DNA of 20,270 nucleotides, from NCBI GenBank assembly GCA_023248665.1, contig JAHFEC010000004.1:1-20270 (forward strand). The letters run 5' to 3'. A program made the translations under genes and the position numbers. Source of the DNA: Microcaldota archaeon. GTDB taxonomy: Archaea > Micrarchaeota > Micrarchaeia > Anstonellales > Anstonellaceae. The notes under the pieces are model-generated. The model was not told where the DNA came from and searched no databases. It worked only from the letters and a program-made list of their open reading frames with translations. Shown piece after piece: positions 1-6,652 of the stretch (the stretch's first letter is position 1; every line of letters begins with the position of its first letter).

Positions 1-58
1 CCCGGAGGGAAAAGAAAGGCTCAACAGGAGGTCGAGAGTTCAAATCTCTGCGGAGGCT
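1..58 (+). tRNA. 3' part of a tRNA, probably intron-containing, cut by the window edge
   Basis: Positions 24-58 fit the 3' half of a tRNA: anticodon-stem 3' strand ACAGG (24-28), a five-base variable region AGGTC (29-33), a T arm with loop TTCAAAT (39-45), the acceptor 3' strand CGGAGGC (51-57) and a possible discriminator T58. No CCA is encoded. U73 together with an acceptor beginning GCCTCCG would suit an archaeal tRNA-Thr, or tRNA-Cys, but the anticodon is not in the window. The bases before position 23 do not give a normal anticodon loop (no T33 in register), so bases 1-22 are probably the 3' end of an intron at the 37/38 site. One oddity is a G-G mismatch at the base of the T stem (49-65). 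The 5' half must lie to the left of the window. Identity is uncertain. Confidence 0.45.
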
Positions 59-118
59 ATAGGCAACCACGAAAGTTTTGCGAGCCTCGCGCGTGTGTCG
101 TTCGTGGGAGTTGCCTAT
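59..118. repeat. Long hairpin (inverted repeat) directly after the tRNA
   Basis: ATAGGCAAC (59-67) pairs perfectly with GTTGCCTAT (110-118), and CACGAA (68-73) continues the stem with TTCGTG (101-106). The only interruption is a three-base bulge GGA (107-109). The 27-base apical region can form a small GCG/CGC hairpin (80-82 with 88-90). The stem starts at the base after the tRNA discriminator. It could be a processed trailer structure, a separate small RNA or a DNA palindrome. No known RNA family is recognised. Confidence 0.6.
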
Positions 119-119
119 T

Positions 120-196
120 CAGTGGCCCCGCATTCGTTCGCAAACCAAGAGGTTTGCGATAAGTGGGCCGTAGCCCACTGTGTTGCGGGGGCACTG
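120..196. repeat. Three-way-junction inverted-repeat element, candidate structured RNA
   Basis: A basal stem pairs 120-132 (CAGTGGCCCCGCA) with 184-196 (TGCGGGGGCACTG), 12 of 13 pairs with one G-G mismatch. It encloses two further perfect hairpins: TCGCAAACC (138-146) with GGTTTGCGA (151-159) around loop AAGA, and AGTGGGC (162-168) with GCCCACT (173-179) around loop CGTA. Together this is a complete three-way junction in 77 bases. It lies between the tRNA and the 3' end of the convergent malic enzyme gene, so it might act as a terminator, a non-coding RNA or a small palindromic mobile element. I do not recognise it as RNase P RNA, SRP RNA or 5S rRNA. Confidence 0.65.
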
Positions 197-227
197 TAAT
201 TTACTGGCGCCGGAGGCGTGCCGGATC

Positions 228-1409
228 CTACTTCTTGCGTATCAGCCCTTCCTCTTCGGCCGTCCGGGCCACGGCGGCCGCCACCGCCAGATGCACGCGC
301 GCGTCGAGGGGGTTCGGGATGATCTTATCCTTGGAAAGCCCGTCCTCTTGGGCGATTTTGGCGATGGCCATGGCGGCCGCGATTTTCATTTTCCGGCTGA
401 CCGAGGTGGCGCCCGAATCCAGAAGGCCCCGGAAGATGCCGGGGAACGCCAGCAGGTTGTTCACCTGGTTCGGCCAGTCCGAGCGGGCCGAGCCGTAGAC
501 CGCCGCGCCGGCAGCGAGGGCGGCCTCGCGCTTGATTTCAGGATACGGATTGGAAAGCGCGAAAATAACGGGGTCTTTGGCCATGGAGCGCACGTGCGAG
601 CCGGTGAGGATGTCGGGAGCCGACACGCCAATGAATACATCCGCGCCGGCGATGACGCGGTCCATGTCGGCGTGTTCGGTCTTCTCGGTCCACGAAGCGA
701 GTTCGGCGCGGAATTCGTCCAAGCCCGCCCGCGCGGGCGTGAGGGCACCGTGCGAATCCAGCACCGAGATTTTCGAGAACCCGTAGGCGTGCAGGAGCGA
801 GGCGATGGCATGGCCGGCCGCGCCCGCCCCGCACACCACGATGCGCACGCCGGAGGGGTCGTCCCGTCCGGTGAGCTTGAGGGCGCAAAGCAGGCCGGCC
901 AGGACGACCACGGCCGTGCCGTGCTGGTCGTCGTGGAATACCGGGATCGGGAGCGCCGAGGCCAGCGCGCGCTCGATGCTAAAGCATTTGGGCGAAGAGA
1001 TGTCCTCGAGCAGAATGGCGCCGAACGAGGGAGCGAGGCGCGATACCGTCTCGATGAATTGGCGCTCGTTTTTCTCGTCAATGCAGAGCGGGATGGCATC
1101 CACGCCGCCCAGCGCGTTCATCAGGAGCGCCTTGCCCTCCATCACCGGCAGGGCGGCCAGGGGTCCGATGTCGCCCAGACCCAGCACGCGCGTGCCGTCG
1201 CTGATGATGGCCGCGCGGTTGCGCTTGCCGGTAAGCGCCCAGACTTGGGAAGGGTCCTTGGAGATGGCCGTGCAGGAGGAGGCTACGCCCGGCGTGTAGG
1301 CCAGCGCCAGATCGCGCGGCCCGGACAGCGGGGTGAGAGGCACCACTTTTATCTTGCCGGGGAACTTCTTGTGGTATTCCAAGGATTCTTCGTAAATGTC
1401 AGACGGCAT
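228..1409 (-). CDS. NAD(P)-dependent malic enzyme
   Basis: This 393-aa protein should catalyse oxidative decarboxylation of malate to pyruvate in the cytoplasm. It has the short bacterial/archaeal malic enzyme layout. The N-terminal catalytic domain shows YTPGVA (Tyr38), the lysine in MEGKALLMNALGGVDAIP (Lys93), the metal-site pair in LLEDISSP (Glu135, Asp136) and FHDDQHGTA (Asp160, Asp161). The Rossmann domain has GAGAAG at 194-199 and FALSNPYPE further on. The frame is open upstream to 1562, but I place the start at 1409: GGGGTGA lies about 6 nt before this ATG and family homology begins here. A TATA-like CATTATAA sits about 45 nt upstream. It is divergent from the fumarase/aspartase-family gene, so the pair could pass C4 acids to pyruvate. 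It lacks the phosphotransacetylase-like C-terminal domain of MaeB-type enzymes. NAD versus NADP preference cannot be told. Confidence 0.93.
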   Translation of the reverse strand: MPSDIYEESLEYHKKFPGKIKVVPLTPLSGPRDLALAYTPGVASSCTAISKDPSQVWALTGKRNRAAIISDGTRVLGLGDIGPLAALPVMEGKALLMNALGGVDAIPLCIDEKNERQFIETVSRLAPSFGAILLEDISSPKCFSIERALASALPIPVFHDDQHGTAVVVLAGLLCALKLTGRDDPSGVRIVVCGAGAAGHAIASLLHAYGFSKISVLDSHGALTPARAGLDEFRAELASWTEKTEHADMDRVIAGADVFIGVSAPDILTGSHVRSMAKDPVIFALSNPYPEIKREAALAAGAAVYGSARSDWPNQVNNLLAFPGIFRGLLDSGATSVSRKMKIAAAMAIAKIAQEDGLSKDKIIPNPLDARVHLAVAAAVARTAEEEGLIRKK

Positions 1410-1448
1410 GATGTTCACCCCAGAAGTGATTGGAATTTGGCAAAATAA

Positions 1449-1510
1449 CCTTATAATGATTAGAATGGAGGGATAATGACAGGACATCATGAATAAAGAT
1501 AAACGATGCG
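1449..1510. promoter_or_regulatory. Divergent promoter region between malic enzyme and fumarase/aspartase
   Basis: The 167-base gap between the two divergent starts holds an AT-rich core. On the minus strand CATTATAA (1451-1458) is a TATA-like box suited to the malic enzyme, predicting a leader of about 19 nt. On the plus strand AATAAAGATAAAC (about 1491-1503) is the best TATA-like stretch for the gene at 1577. Both assignments rest on base composition and spacing only. Confidence 0.4.
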
Positions 1511-1576
1511 CCATCGCGCCCATGGAAGCTTGTCGCATCCGCCCGGCGCCATGGCCGGGCATCGGAGGTCGTTTTC

Positions 1577-2962
1577 ATGAGAACGGAGCATGATTTTCTC
1601 GGAGATGTCAAAGTGCCGGACGAGGCGTACTGGGGCGTGTTCACGCAGCGCGCGGGCGCGAACTTTCGGCTGAGCGGCCTGCGCGCCCGGCCGGTTTTCA
1701 TCCACAGCCTCGGGCGCATCAAGCAGTCGGCCGCGCAGGCGCACCTCGCGCTCAAGGAGATGGAGGCAGACAAGGCCGAAGCCATCGAACAGGCCGCGCG
1801 CGAGGTGGCGGAAGGCAAATTCGACGGCCAGTTCTGGCTTGACGTGATACAGGCCGGCGCGGGCACGCCGTTCAACATGAACTGCAATGAGGTGGTGGCC
1901 AACCGGGCGCTGGAATTGCTGGGGCGCAAACGGGGGGATTACGATTTCATCCACCCCAACAACCACGTGAACAAGAGCCAGTCGTCCAACGACGTCATCC
2001 CGACCGCGATACGGATCGCGCTTCTCTTGGAGCATCCGCAGCTGGCGGACGCCGCCAAAAAGCTGGCCGGTTCCGCTCGCCGGAAAGCGGCCGAATATTC
2101 CGGCGTGATCCATACGGGCCGGACCCACCTGCAGGATGCGGTGCCAATCTCGCTTGAGCAGGTGTTCGAAGCTTATGCGGTTTCGCTGGAGAAAGACATG
2201 GCCGGGCTCGAAGCGGCGGCCGGCGGACTGGGCGAATTGGGCATCGGCGGCACGGCGGTCGGCACGGGCATCAACACGCACCCCGAATTCCGGCAGAAGA
2301 TGGTGGAAGCGCTCGCGAAGAACACGGGATTGGAACTCACGGCGGGCGCTTCGCCGGTGGAATTGTGCTCGAACATGAACGCCTTCCTGGCTTATGCGCA
2401 GGCGCTCGGAAGGCTGGCCGGCACCATTTACCGCATCTCCAACGACCTCAAGCTGCTCTCGTCCGGCCCGCGCGCCGGGATCGGCGAGCTGCGGCTGCCC
2501 GAGGTGGAGCCCGGCTCCTCGATCATGCCCGGAAAGATAAATCCTTCCATTCCGGAAGCGGCCGAGATGGCCGCTTTGCAGGCGCAATCGCACGCGTATG
2601 CGGTGGAAGCCGGATGCCGGGCCGGACAGTTGCAGCTCAATACGCATACGCCGCTCATCGCGCACAACATTCTTTCGGCGCAGGAACTGCTCGCCCGCAC
2701 GTGCGCCATGATGCGCGAATCCTGCGTGGACGGGATCCGGGCAGACGAAGGGAGGATCCGAAAGCACCTGATGGACGGATTGATGGTGGCCACCGCCCTC
2801 GCCCCGAAACTGGGCTACGCGCGCGTGTCGGAACTCATCCAGGAAGCCGACCGGCGCAACGTGCCGATCCGGCAGGTGATACTGGAGAAGAAACTGATGG
2901 GCAAGAAAGAGCTCGAAATCGCGCTGGATCCGGCGAGCATGGTCGGCTCGGGCCCGAAATAG
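1577..2962 (+). CDS. Class II fumarase / aspartase family lyase
   Basis: The 461-aa protein belongs to the fumarase C/aspartate ammonia-lyase superfamily, cytoplasmic tetramers that interconvert fumarate with malate or with aspartate. Family motifs are in order: GAGTPFNMNCNEV near residue 95, HPNNHVNKSQSSND at 126-139, GRTHLQDAVP at 181-190 (catalytic-site Thr and His), AVGTGINTHPE near 227, and the signature GSSIMPGKINP at 313-323. Length is normal. Substrate is ambiguous: SSND resembles fumarases, while the general sequence (LQDAVP, the PE after the signature) resembles Bacillus-type aspartases, which also have GRTH and MPGK. GGAGGTC at 1564-1570 is a good ribosome site for this ATG. Its divergent partner is malic enzyme: a fumarase would give fumarate to malate to pyruvate, whereas an aspartase would feed fumarate from aspartate. 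Confidence 0.92.
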   Translation: MRTEHDFLGDVKVPDEAYWGVFTQRAGANFRLSGLRARPVFIHSLGRIKQSAAQAHLALKEMEADKAEAIEQAAREVAEGKFDGQFWLDVIQAGAGTPFNMNCNEVVANRALELLGRKRGDYDFIHPNNHVNKSQSSNDVIPTAIRIALLLEHPQLADAAKKLAGSARRKAAEYSGVIHTGRTHLQDAVPISLEQVFEAYAVSLEKDMAGLEAAAGGLGELGIGGTAVGTGINTHPEFRQKMVEALAKNTGLELTAGASPVELCSNMNAFLAYAQALGRLAGTIYRISNDLKLLSSGPRAGIGELRLPEVEPGSSIMPGKINPSIPEAAEMAALQAQSHAYAVEAGCRAGQLQLNTHTPLIAHNILSAQELLARTCAMMRESCVDGIRADEGRIRKHLMDGLMVATALAPKLGYARVSELIQEADRRNVPIRQVILEKKLMGKKELEIALDPASMVGSGPK

Positions 2963-2964
2963 GA

Positions 2965-3049
2965 TGCAGAGGGTGGGATTTGAACCCACGAAGTCCTAAG
3001 ACACAAGGTCCTAAGCCTTGCGCATTTGACCGGGCTTTGCTACCCCTGC
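2965..3049 (-). tRNA. tRNA-Leu (anticodon UAG), intronless
   Basis: Read on the minus strand, the acceptor GCAGGGG pairs with CCTCTGC (one G-U), with discriminator A73 as expected for leucine. The anticodon stem CAAGG/CCTTG encloses loop CTTAGGA, anticodon TAG. A long variable arm (GTC, loop TTAG, GAC) confirms the class II shape. The T arm is GTGGG-TTCAAAT-CCCAC. No CCA is encoded and there is no intron. Its 3' end lies 2 nt from the stop codon of the convergent fumarase/aspartase gene. Confidence 0.95.
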
Positions 3050-3094
3050 GAAGGGAATAGGGAAAACGAAGCTTTTAATCTACCGCCGCCCCGC

Positions 3095-3748
3095 TTAGAA
3101 AAACACGTCCTTCTTCTCAAGCCGCACTTTCGGCCTTGGCGTGTCCGCACGCAACGGCCTGCCGGCGGTCGGTGCAGCGTCGGCCGGGGAGCCGACGCTT
3201 GCCGCATATCCAACCGGACAGACCACGGAGGGCACGAGGTTTTCGGGCAGACCGAGAATCTGCGAATACCGCACCGGGTCGAAGCCCTCCATCGGGCACG
3301 AATCAAGGCCGAGCGATTTGGCTCCGTTGAGCGCGTTGGCGAGGGCCAGATAGACCTGGCGCTGGGCCCAGTGGAGGCGTTTCTCTTTGGGCATCGCGGC
3401 GATGAACCCGTCCACGGCCTTGGAGAAGGCGGCGACGTCCCCGGCCGGAAGGCCGGATGAGCGCATGGCGTCGTAGAGCTGCGAGGCCCTGCGCTCAAGG
3501 TCCGTGTCCGCGCAGAACACGAGCAGGTGCGAGCAGGTCGTGATCTGGGGCTGGTTCCAAGAGGCCGCCTGCAGCTTCTCCTTGGTGGGCACATCGGTCA
3601 CGACCTTGATTTTCCAGGGCTGAAGGTTGAAGGAGGAGCACGAGAAACGGACCATCTCCAGAAGCTTGTCCATCTTTTCGGACGGCACCGCGCGGCCGTC
3701 GAATTTCTTGGTCGCGTAGCGCGCCATGACGATTTCTTGGAATTCCAT
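3095..3748 (-). CDS. NfsB-like FMN nitroreductase family oxidoreductase
   Basis: The 217-aa protein fits the NAD(P)H-dependent nitroreductase family, cytoplasmic FMN homodimers that reduce nitro compounds, quinones or flavins. The N terminus has the FMN-phosphate binding motif ARYATKKFDG (Arg10), then SSFNLQPWKIKVV near residue 38. The middle has LALANALNGAKSLGLDSCPMEGFD, the helix and Gly-rich turn typical of NfsB enzymes, followed by VCPVGYAA. The C-terminal RPKVRLEKKDVFF matches the family's usual end. The length equals that of E. coli NfsB. GAGGTG lies 5 nt before the ATG. The gene is divergent from the lipoprotein at 3857, with AT-rich promoter DNA between. The physiological substrate is unknown; linkage to the redox genes around 5.6-6.6 kb is loose. 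Confidence 0.9.
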   Translation of the reverse strand: MEFQEIVMARYATKKFDGRAVPSEKMDKLLEMVRFSCSSFNLQPWKIKVVTDVPTKEKLQAASWNQPQITTCSHLLVFCADTDLERRASQLYDAMRSSGLPAGDVAAFSKAVDGFIAAMPKEKRLHWAQRQVYLALANALNGAKSLGLDSCPMEGFDPVRYSQILGLPENLVPSVVCPVGYAASVGSPADAAPTAGRPLRADTPRPKVRLEKKDVFF

Positions 3749-3819
3749 CGTAGCACCTCGGAGTTGAAAACAGGGATAAAACAGCAGAAATGAGGGATGA
3801 TAAAACGAGGGAGTAAAGA

Positions 3820-3830
3820 CTTATAAATTC
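3820..3830 (+). promoter_or_regulatory. TATA box for the cysteine-repeat lipoprotein
   Basis: CTTATAAATTC is a near-ideal archaeal TATA box centred about 32 nt before the ATG at 3857, predicting a leader of only about 5 nt. The core TTATAA is palindromic and could also serve the divergent nitroreductase, though the minus-strand TTTTATC at about 3800 is closer to that gene. Confidence 0.5.
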
Positions 3831-3856
3831 CCTCGTCTTGGACAGTAAGTGGCGAT

Positions 3857-5071
3857 ATGATGAAGAAAATCATCCTGATTTCATTGGTCCTGTTCTCGAT
3901 TCTGCTCTCGGCCTGCGTGATGCCGGGCGCCAAGCCCCCCGCAACCACGCCGACCGTGGAGGAACAGCCCGCGAACATCACGCCCGTTCCGCCCGAGGCC
4001 GTGAACCAGACCACGACCGCCCCGCTTCCCGTGAGCCAGCCGGGAAGCGAATGCCTCGCGGCCCAGAACATCCTGCAAAGGGACCAATGCTTCTTAGACC
4101 TCGCCTCAAGCCAGCGGGACGTGAAGATGTGCGACCAGATCTATTCCATCGCGGTCCGGGACGGATGCCTCGACCGCTTCGCAGATACGGACGAGAAAGT
4201 GTGCGGCCAGATGAATGACGCGACCCTCAGGCAGAACTGCTTTTATGCCGCCGCCATGAGGCTCAACGACACCCAATACTGCACGCCGATCGGGGATGCG
4301 GCGCGCCGGACGGAATGCCTCAAGGCCCTTTCCCCGCCATGCAGTTTCGAGAAGAACGAAACCGCCACGACGCTCTGCCGAGCGCTCAACAAGAAGGATT
4401 ACACGCTCTGCACGAGCAACCAATGCCTCTTCGATTACGCTATCAAGACGGGAGACCGCAACGCATGCGCGATCATCTCCGGCGAGCTGGCCCTCTCGGG
4501 CGCCTGCCAAGCGGCAGTCAGGAACGAATCCAACTACTGCGCCGCCCTCCCCCAACAATCCATACAGGATTACTGCTACGAACTGACCGCATATGCGCTC
4601 AACGACTCCTCGTGGTGTGGCCGGGGCTCGGAAGGGAGCGATTACCGCAACCGCTGCGTCCTGAATTTCGCCATCAACGAAAGCGACGTGAGCCTGTGCG
4701 CGCAGGCGGCGCCGGAGACCTCGCGGGACGATTGCTACCTCGGATACGCGAACGCGCGCAACGACCCGTCGGTGTGCCCCAAGGTGATCAACAGCCTCAA
4801 CCGCAACAAGTGCATGATCAGCACCGCCCTCAAGAACGCCAACCCGGCCGCCTGCAACGGCCTGCCGTACTACGACAAGCGCAGTTGCTACAACCTCGTC
4901 ATTTCCGGGACCGTGCCGATTTACGAGGCAGACTCGTGCGCGCTGGTGGACGACCCGCTGTGGCAGGTCAAATGCTACACGGCGGCGGCCCAGCAGGGCT
5001 CGGATTCCTCGATCTGCCAGAAGATTTCGGATGCCGGCTCGAAGGCCGACTGCCTCGCGAAATTCTCGTGA
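3857..5071 (+). CDS. Cysteine-repeat lipoprotein, function unknown
   Basis: The 404-aa protein begins with a type II signal peptide: MMKKIILISLV, a hydrophobic core, and lipobox LSAC, so it should be exported and lipid-anchored. A Pro/Thr-rich linker of about 35 residues follows. The rest is a tandem array: 28 further cysteines, mostly alternating C-x(10-13)-C, often in the form C-[YF]-xxxA-xxxx-D/N-xxx-C. The repeat has the look of disulfide-closed helical hairpins, about 35 residues per double unit. Seven N-x-S/T sequons suggest N-glycosylation. I do not recognise a named family, although Cys-repeat surface proteins occur in small archaea. No catalytic motif is visible; a binding or cell-surface contact role is inference. 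Two ATGs in tandem (3857, 3860) are possible starts. The gene is monocistronic by context. Confidence 0.85.
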   Translation: MMKKIILISLVLFSILLSACVMPGAKPPATTPTVEEQPANITPVPPEAVNQTTTAPLPVSQPGSECLAAQNILQRDQCFLDLASSQRDVKMCDQIYSIAVRDGCLDRFADTDEKVCGQMNDATLRQNCFYAAAMRLNDTQYCTPIGDAARRTECLKALSPPCSFEKNETATTLCRALNKKDYTLCTSNQCLFDYAIKTGDRNACAIISGELALSGACQAAVRNESNYCAALPQQSIQDYCYELTAYALNDSSWCGRGSEGSDYRNRCVLNFAINESDVSLCAQAAPETSRDDCYLGYANARNDPSVCPKVINSLNRNKCMISTALKNANPAACNGLPYYDKRSCYNLVISGTVPIYEADSCALVDDPLWQVKCYTAAAQQGSDSSICQKISDAGSKADCLAKFS

Positions 5072-5096
5072 AGAACATTTCCTGATTTTACCGCCG

Positions 5097-5175
5097 GATT
5101 CGGCTTGCACCTAAAAGAGTGTTTTTGAAAGTCTTTAGGTTCAAACACGACTTTTGGTGCAAAGCCACCGAATTC
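5097..5175. repeat. Long imperfect hairpin after the lipoprotein gene
   Basis: The arms GATTCGGCTTGCACCTAAAAG (first 20 bases from 5097) and CTTTTGGTGCAAAGCCACCGAATTC (5151-5175) are inverted copies with small bulges, and the inner arms GTGTTTTTGAA (5119-5129) and TTCAAACAC (5140-5148) extend the stem to a loop of about 10 bases. About 30 bases can pair on each side. It starts 25 nt after the lipoprotein stop, so it may be a 3' UTR structure or terminator, an independent small RNA, or a small palindromic element. Confidence 0.55.
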
Positions 5176-5180
5176 TTAGC

Positions 5181-5190
5181 TATTTATAAA
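5181..5190 (+). promoter_or_regulatory. TATA-like box before the small ORF at 5279
   Basis: TATTTATAAA resembles an archaeal TATA box and would start a transcript near 5212, giving a leader of about 65 nt to the ORF at 5279. It directly follows the long hairpin. Assignment is by sequence and spacing only. Confidence 0.35.
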
Positions 5191-5278
5191 CGTTTTGGGC
5201 TTAATCTTTTTCGCGACCAGAAAAAATGCGAACCGCTGCCAAGGACAGCGGCGGCTTGCCAAAAGTTGGGGGTAGGTT

Positions 5279-5647
5279 ATGGGCCGAATATTTGCGATTC
5301 GAAGAGAGGGCGCCAGCCCTTCGTTTGACGAGATGGAGAATCCGGCTCCGTCAGCCGAAGTTTGGGAGCATAGCGAACCGATACTGGAAAGCGGCCTGCC
5401 GCTGCTGACCCCAAAGAGCGGGCTGGGCGAAACGGCATACGTGATCAGCGCCCCGCAGAGGCTCAAAAGGCCCAAGGAGCCCCGGCCCATCGAGAAGGCC
5501 GGCGGATTCTTCGAGGCATGGGAAAGCGAAAGTCCGTACCTCTGGGAGAATATCGGGAGTGCGGAGGCAAGCGCCAAGAAAATCAGCCGGGTCTATCGAA
5601 TCGCCGTGATGATGGCCCAGGTCAAGGCGGCCGGCAAGCGGGCCTAG
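5279..5647 (+). CDS. Small hypothetical protein (122 aa)
   Basis: I do not recognise this protein. It is soluble and charged, with no signal peptide or membrane segment. It has proline-rich stretches near residues 60-72 and a C-terminal helix-prone basic part (ASAKKISRVYRIAVMMAQVKAAGKRA region). Codon use (G/C third positions, AGG/CGG arginines) resembles that of neighbouring genes, which is the main support for its being real, with G-rich GGGGGTAGG just before the ATG as a weak ribosome site. It lies between the lipoprotein hairpin and the convergent peroxiredoxin (13-nt gap). Antisense reading frames over this stretch are less convincing: they contain Ser/Leu/Pro-rich sequence typical of shadows. 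Confidence 0.55.
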   Translation: MGRIFAIRREGASPSFDEMENPAPSAEVWEHSEPILESGLPLLTPKSGLGETAYVISAPQRLKRPKEPRPIEKAGGFFEAWESESPYLWENIGSAEASAKKISRVYRIAVMMAQVKAAGKRA

Positions 5648-5660
5648 TCCTGTCCCTTTT

Positions 5661-6170
5661 TCAGAGCGTCTTTTCCCCTTTTTTCCATTCCACCGGGCAG
5701 AGCCCGCCATTCTTCAATGCCTGCAGCACCCGCAGCGTCTCGTGCACCGATCGGCCGACATTGATGGTCGAGACCACCATATACTGGAGCACGCCATCCG
5801 GGTCGATGAGGAAGGTGCCGCGCAGGGCCGTGCCGTCCCCCTCGATGAGCACGCCGCACTCGCGCGCGAGGTGGTGGCCCGTGTCGGCGAGGACCGGATA
5901 TTTCACCGTCGGCAGATCGCGCTCGAACCAGGCCTTGTGAGAATAATAGCTGTCCGTGGAGGCGGCGATGACCTGGGCGCCCTCATTCTCGAATTGAGGC
6001 TGCAAGGCCGCAAGGGCCGAAAGCTCGGTGGGGCACACGAACGTGAAATCCCGGGGATAGAAGAAGAGCACGAGCCACTTGCCGGAAAAATCGGAGGAGC
6101 TGACTTTTTTGGATTCGCCCGCGACGTAGGCTTCGAGCGAGAAGGATGGGGCTTTCTCTCCGACTTTCAT
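5661..6170 (-). CDS. 2-Cys peroxiredoxin, AhpC/Prx1 type
   Basis: The 169-aa thioredoxin-fold protein should reduce hydrogen peroxide and organic hydroperoxides in the cytoplasm. The peroxidatic cysteine is Cys46 in FYPRDFTFVCPTE, a hallmark motif of the AhpC/Prx1 class. The resolving cysteine is Cys158 in GGLCPVEW near the C terminus, as in typical 2-Cys enzymes. The C-terminal tail after it is short, without an obvious YF motif, which often goes with resistance to over-oxidation (inference). GAGGTG lies 5 nt before the ATG, and TTTATATG about 50 nt upstream is a possible TATA box. The reductant partner (AhpF, thioredoxin or glutaredoxin-like protein) is not in the window. The next gene upstream on the same strand is an ArsR-like regulator with a Cys cluster, a possible redox-linked pair, though a 134-nt gap suggests separate promoters. 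Confidence 0.95.
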   Translation of the reverse strand: MKVGEKAPSFSLEAYVAGESKKVSSSDFSGKWLVLFFYPRDFTFVCPTELSALAALQPQFENEGAQVIAASTDSYYSHKAWFERDLPTVKYPVLADTGHHLARECGVLIEGDGTALRGTFLIDPDGVLQYMVVSTINVGRSVHETLRVLQALKNGGLCPVEWKKGEKTL

Positions 6171-6304
6171 GGCAACACCTCGATTTGGTTATGAGACCAT
6201 TGATGAGATGCGATTCATATAAAGAGGACAGGCGAGTGAGCGGACGGTAATGAGGAGAAGATGCACTGGGCAAGGTCACTTCGGGCGGAAGACGGAGAAC
6301 GGAG

Positions 6305-6631
6305 TCACTTCTTCTTGCGCGCATCCTGCGCGCACGGATTCAGGCAGACGCGGCAGGCATACTTGTCGGCGATGGAAAGGAGCGGCAGGAGGACCTCCTT
6401 GTTCGAGGAGTATTCGTGCTGGCGGCCGCGCACCGCAAGCCCGACGAGCCCGCAGAGGCGCAGGATGTAGAGCGCGTGGGACACCTTGCTCTGCTCCTCG
6501 CCCACCGCCTTGCAGATCCGGCTGACCGAAAGCGGCTTGTCCAGCAAAAGCAGGAGAATCTTCATGCGCAGGGGGTTGGCCAGCGTCTCGAAGAACCATT
6601 CGTAATGGTGCTCGCGTGAAACGGGGTTCAT
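6305..6631 (-). CDS. ArsR-like winged-helix regulator with C-terminal Cys cluster
   Basis: The 108-aa protein has an ArsR-type winged helix: FETLANPLRMKILLLLLDKPLSVSRIC begins the domain, EEQSKVSHALYILRLCGLV is the recognition-helix region, and RGRQHEYSS is the wing. Length and order match small ArsR repressors. The C terminus carries CRVCLNPC (Cys93, Cys96, Cys100), with Cys40 and Cys60 earlier; these could bind metal or sense redox state, but the classical ELCVCD motif of ArsR/SmtB sensors is absent. The frame is open upstream to 7000, but the start at 6631 is supported by homology and by a TATA box 26 nt upstream, implying a leaderless message. It may control itself or the adjacent peroxiredoxin; this is inference from position. 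Confidence 0.85.
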   Translation of the reverse strand: MNPVSREHHYEWFFETLANPLRMKILLLLLDKPLSVSRICKAVGEEQSKVSHALYILRLCGLVGLAVRGRQHEYSSNKEVLLPLLSIADKYACRVCLNPCAQDARKKK

Positions 6632-6652
6632 ATGAAATGAAACGACAGCTAA

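Noticed and set aside
59..230. A permuted tRNA with its 5' half after the 3' half at the window start
   Set aside because: No GCCTCCG-like acceptor 5' strand or D arm follows in the expected place; the pairing is self-contained hairpins.
180..1448. A 422-codon plus-strand frame opposite malic enzyme
   Set aside because: It is Arg/Gly/Asp-rich antisense sequence over a clearly recognised enzyme; a shadow of GC-rich coding DNA.
1409..1562. Longer N terminus for malic enzyme from the upstream ATG at 1562
   Set aside because: The extra 51 residues have no family match and cross the promoter; the ATG at 1409 has a ribosome site.
1487..2989. A 500-codon minus-strand frame opposite the fumarase/aspartase gene
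   Set aside because: No family features, Arg/His-rich, and it covers all motifs of the real gene on the other strand.
5119..5577. Small frames across the hairpin region and opposite the 122-aa ORF
   Set aside because: They overlap the hairpin or read as Ser/Leu/Pro-rich antisense, with no ribosome site.
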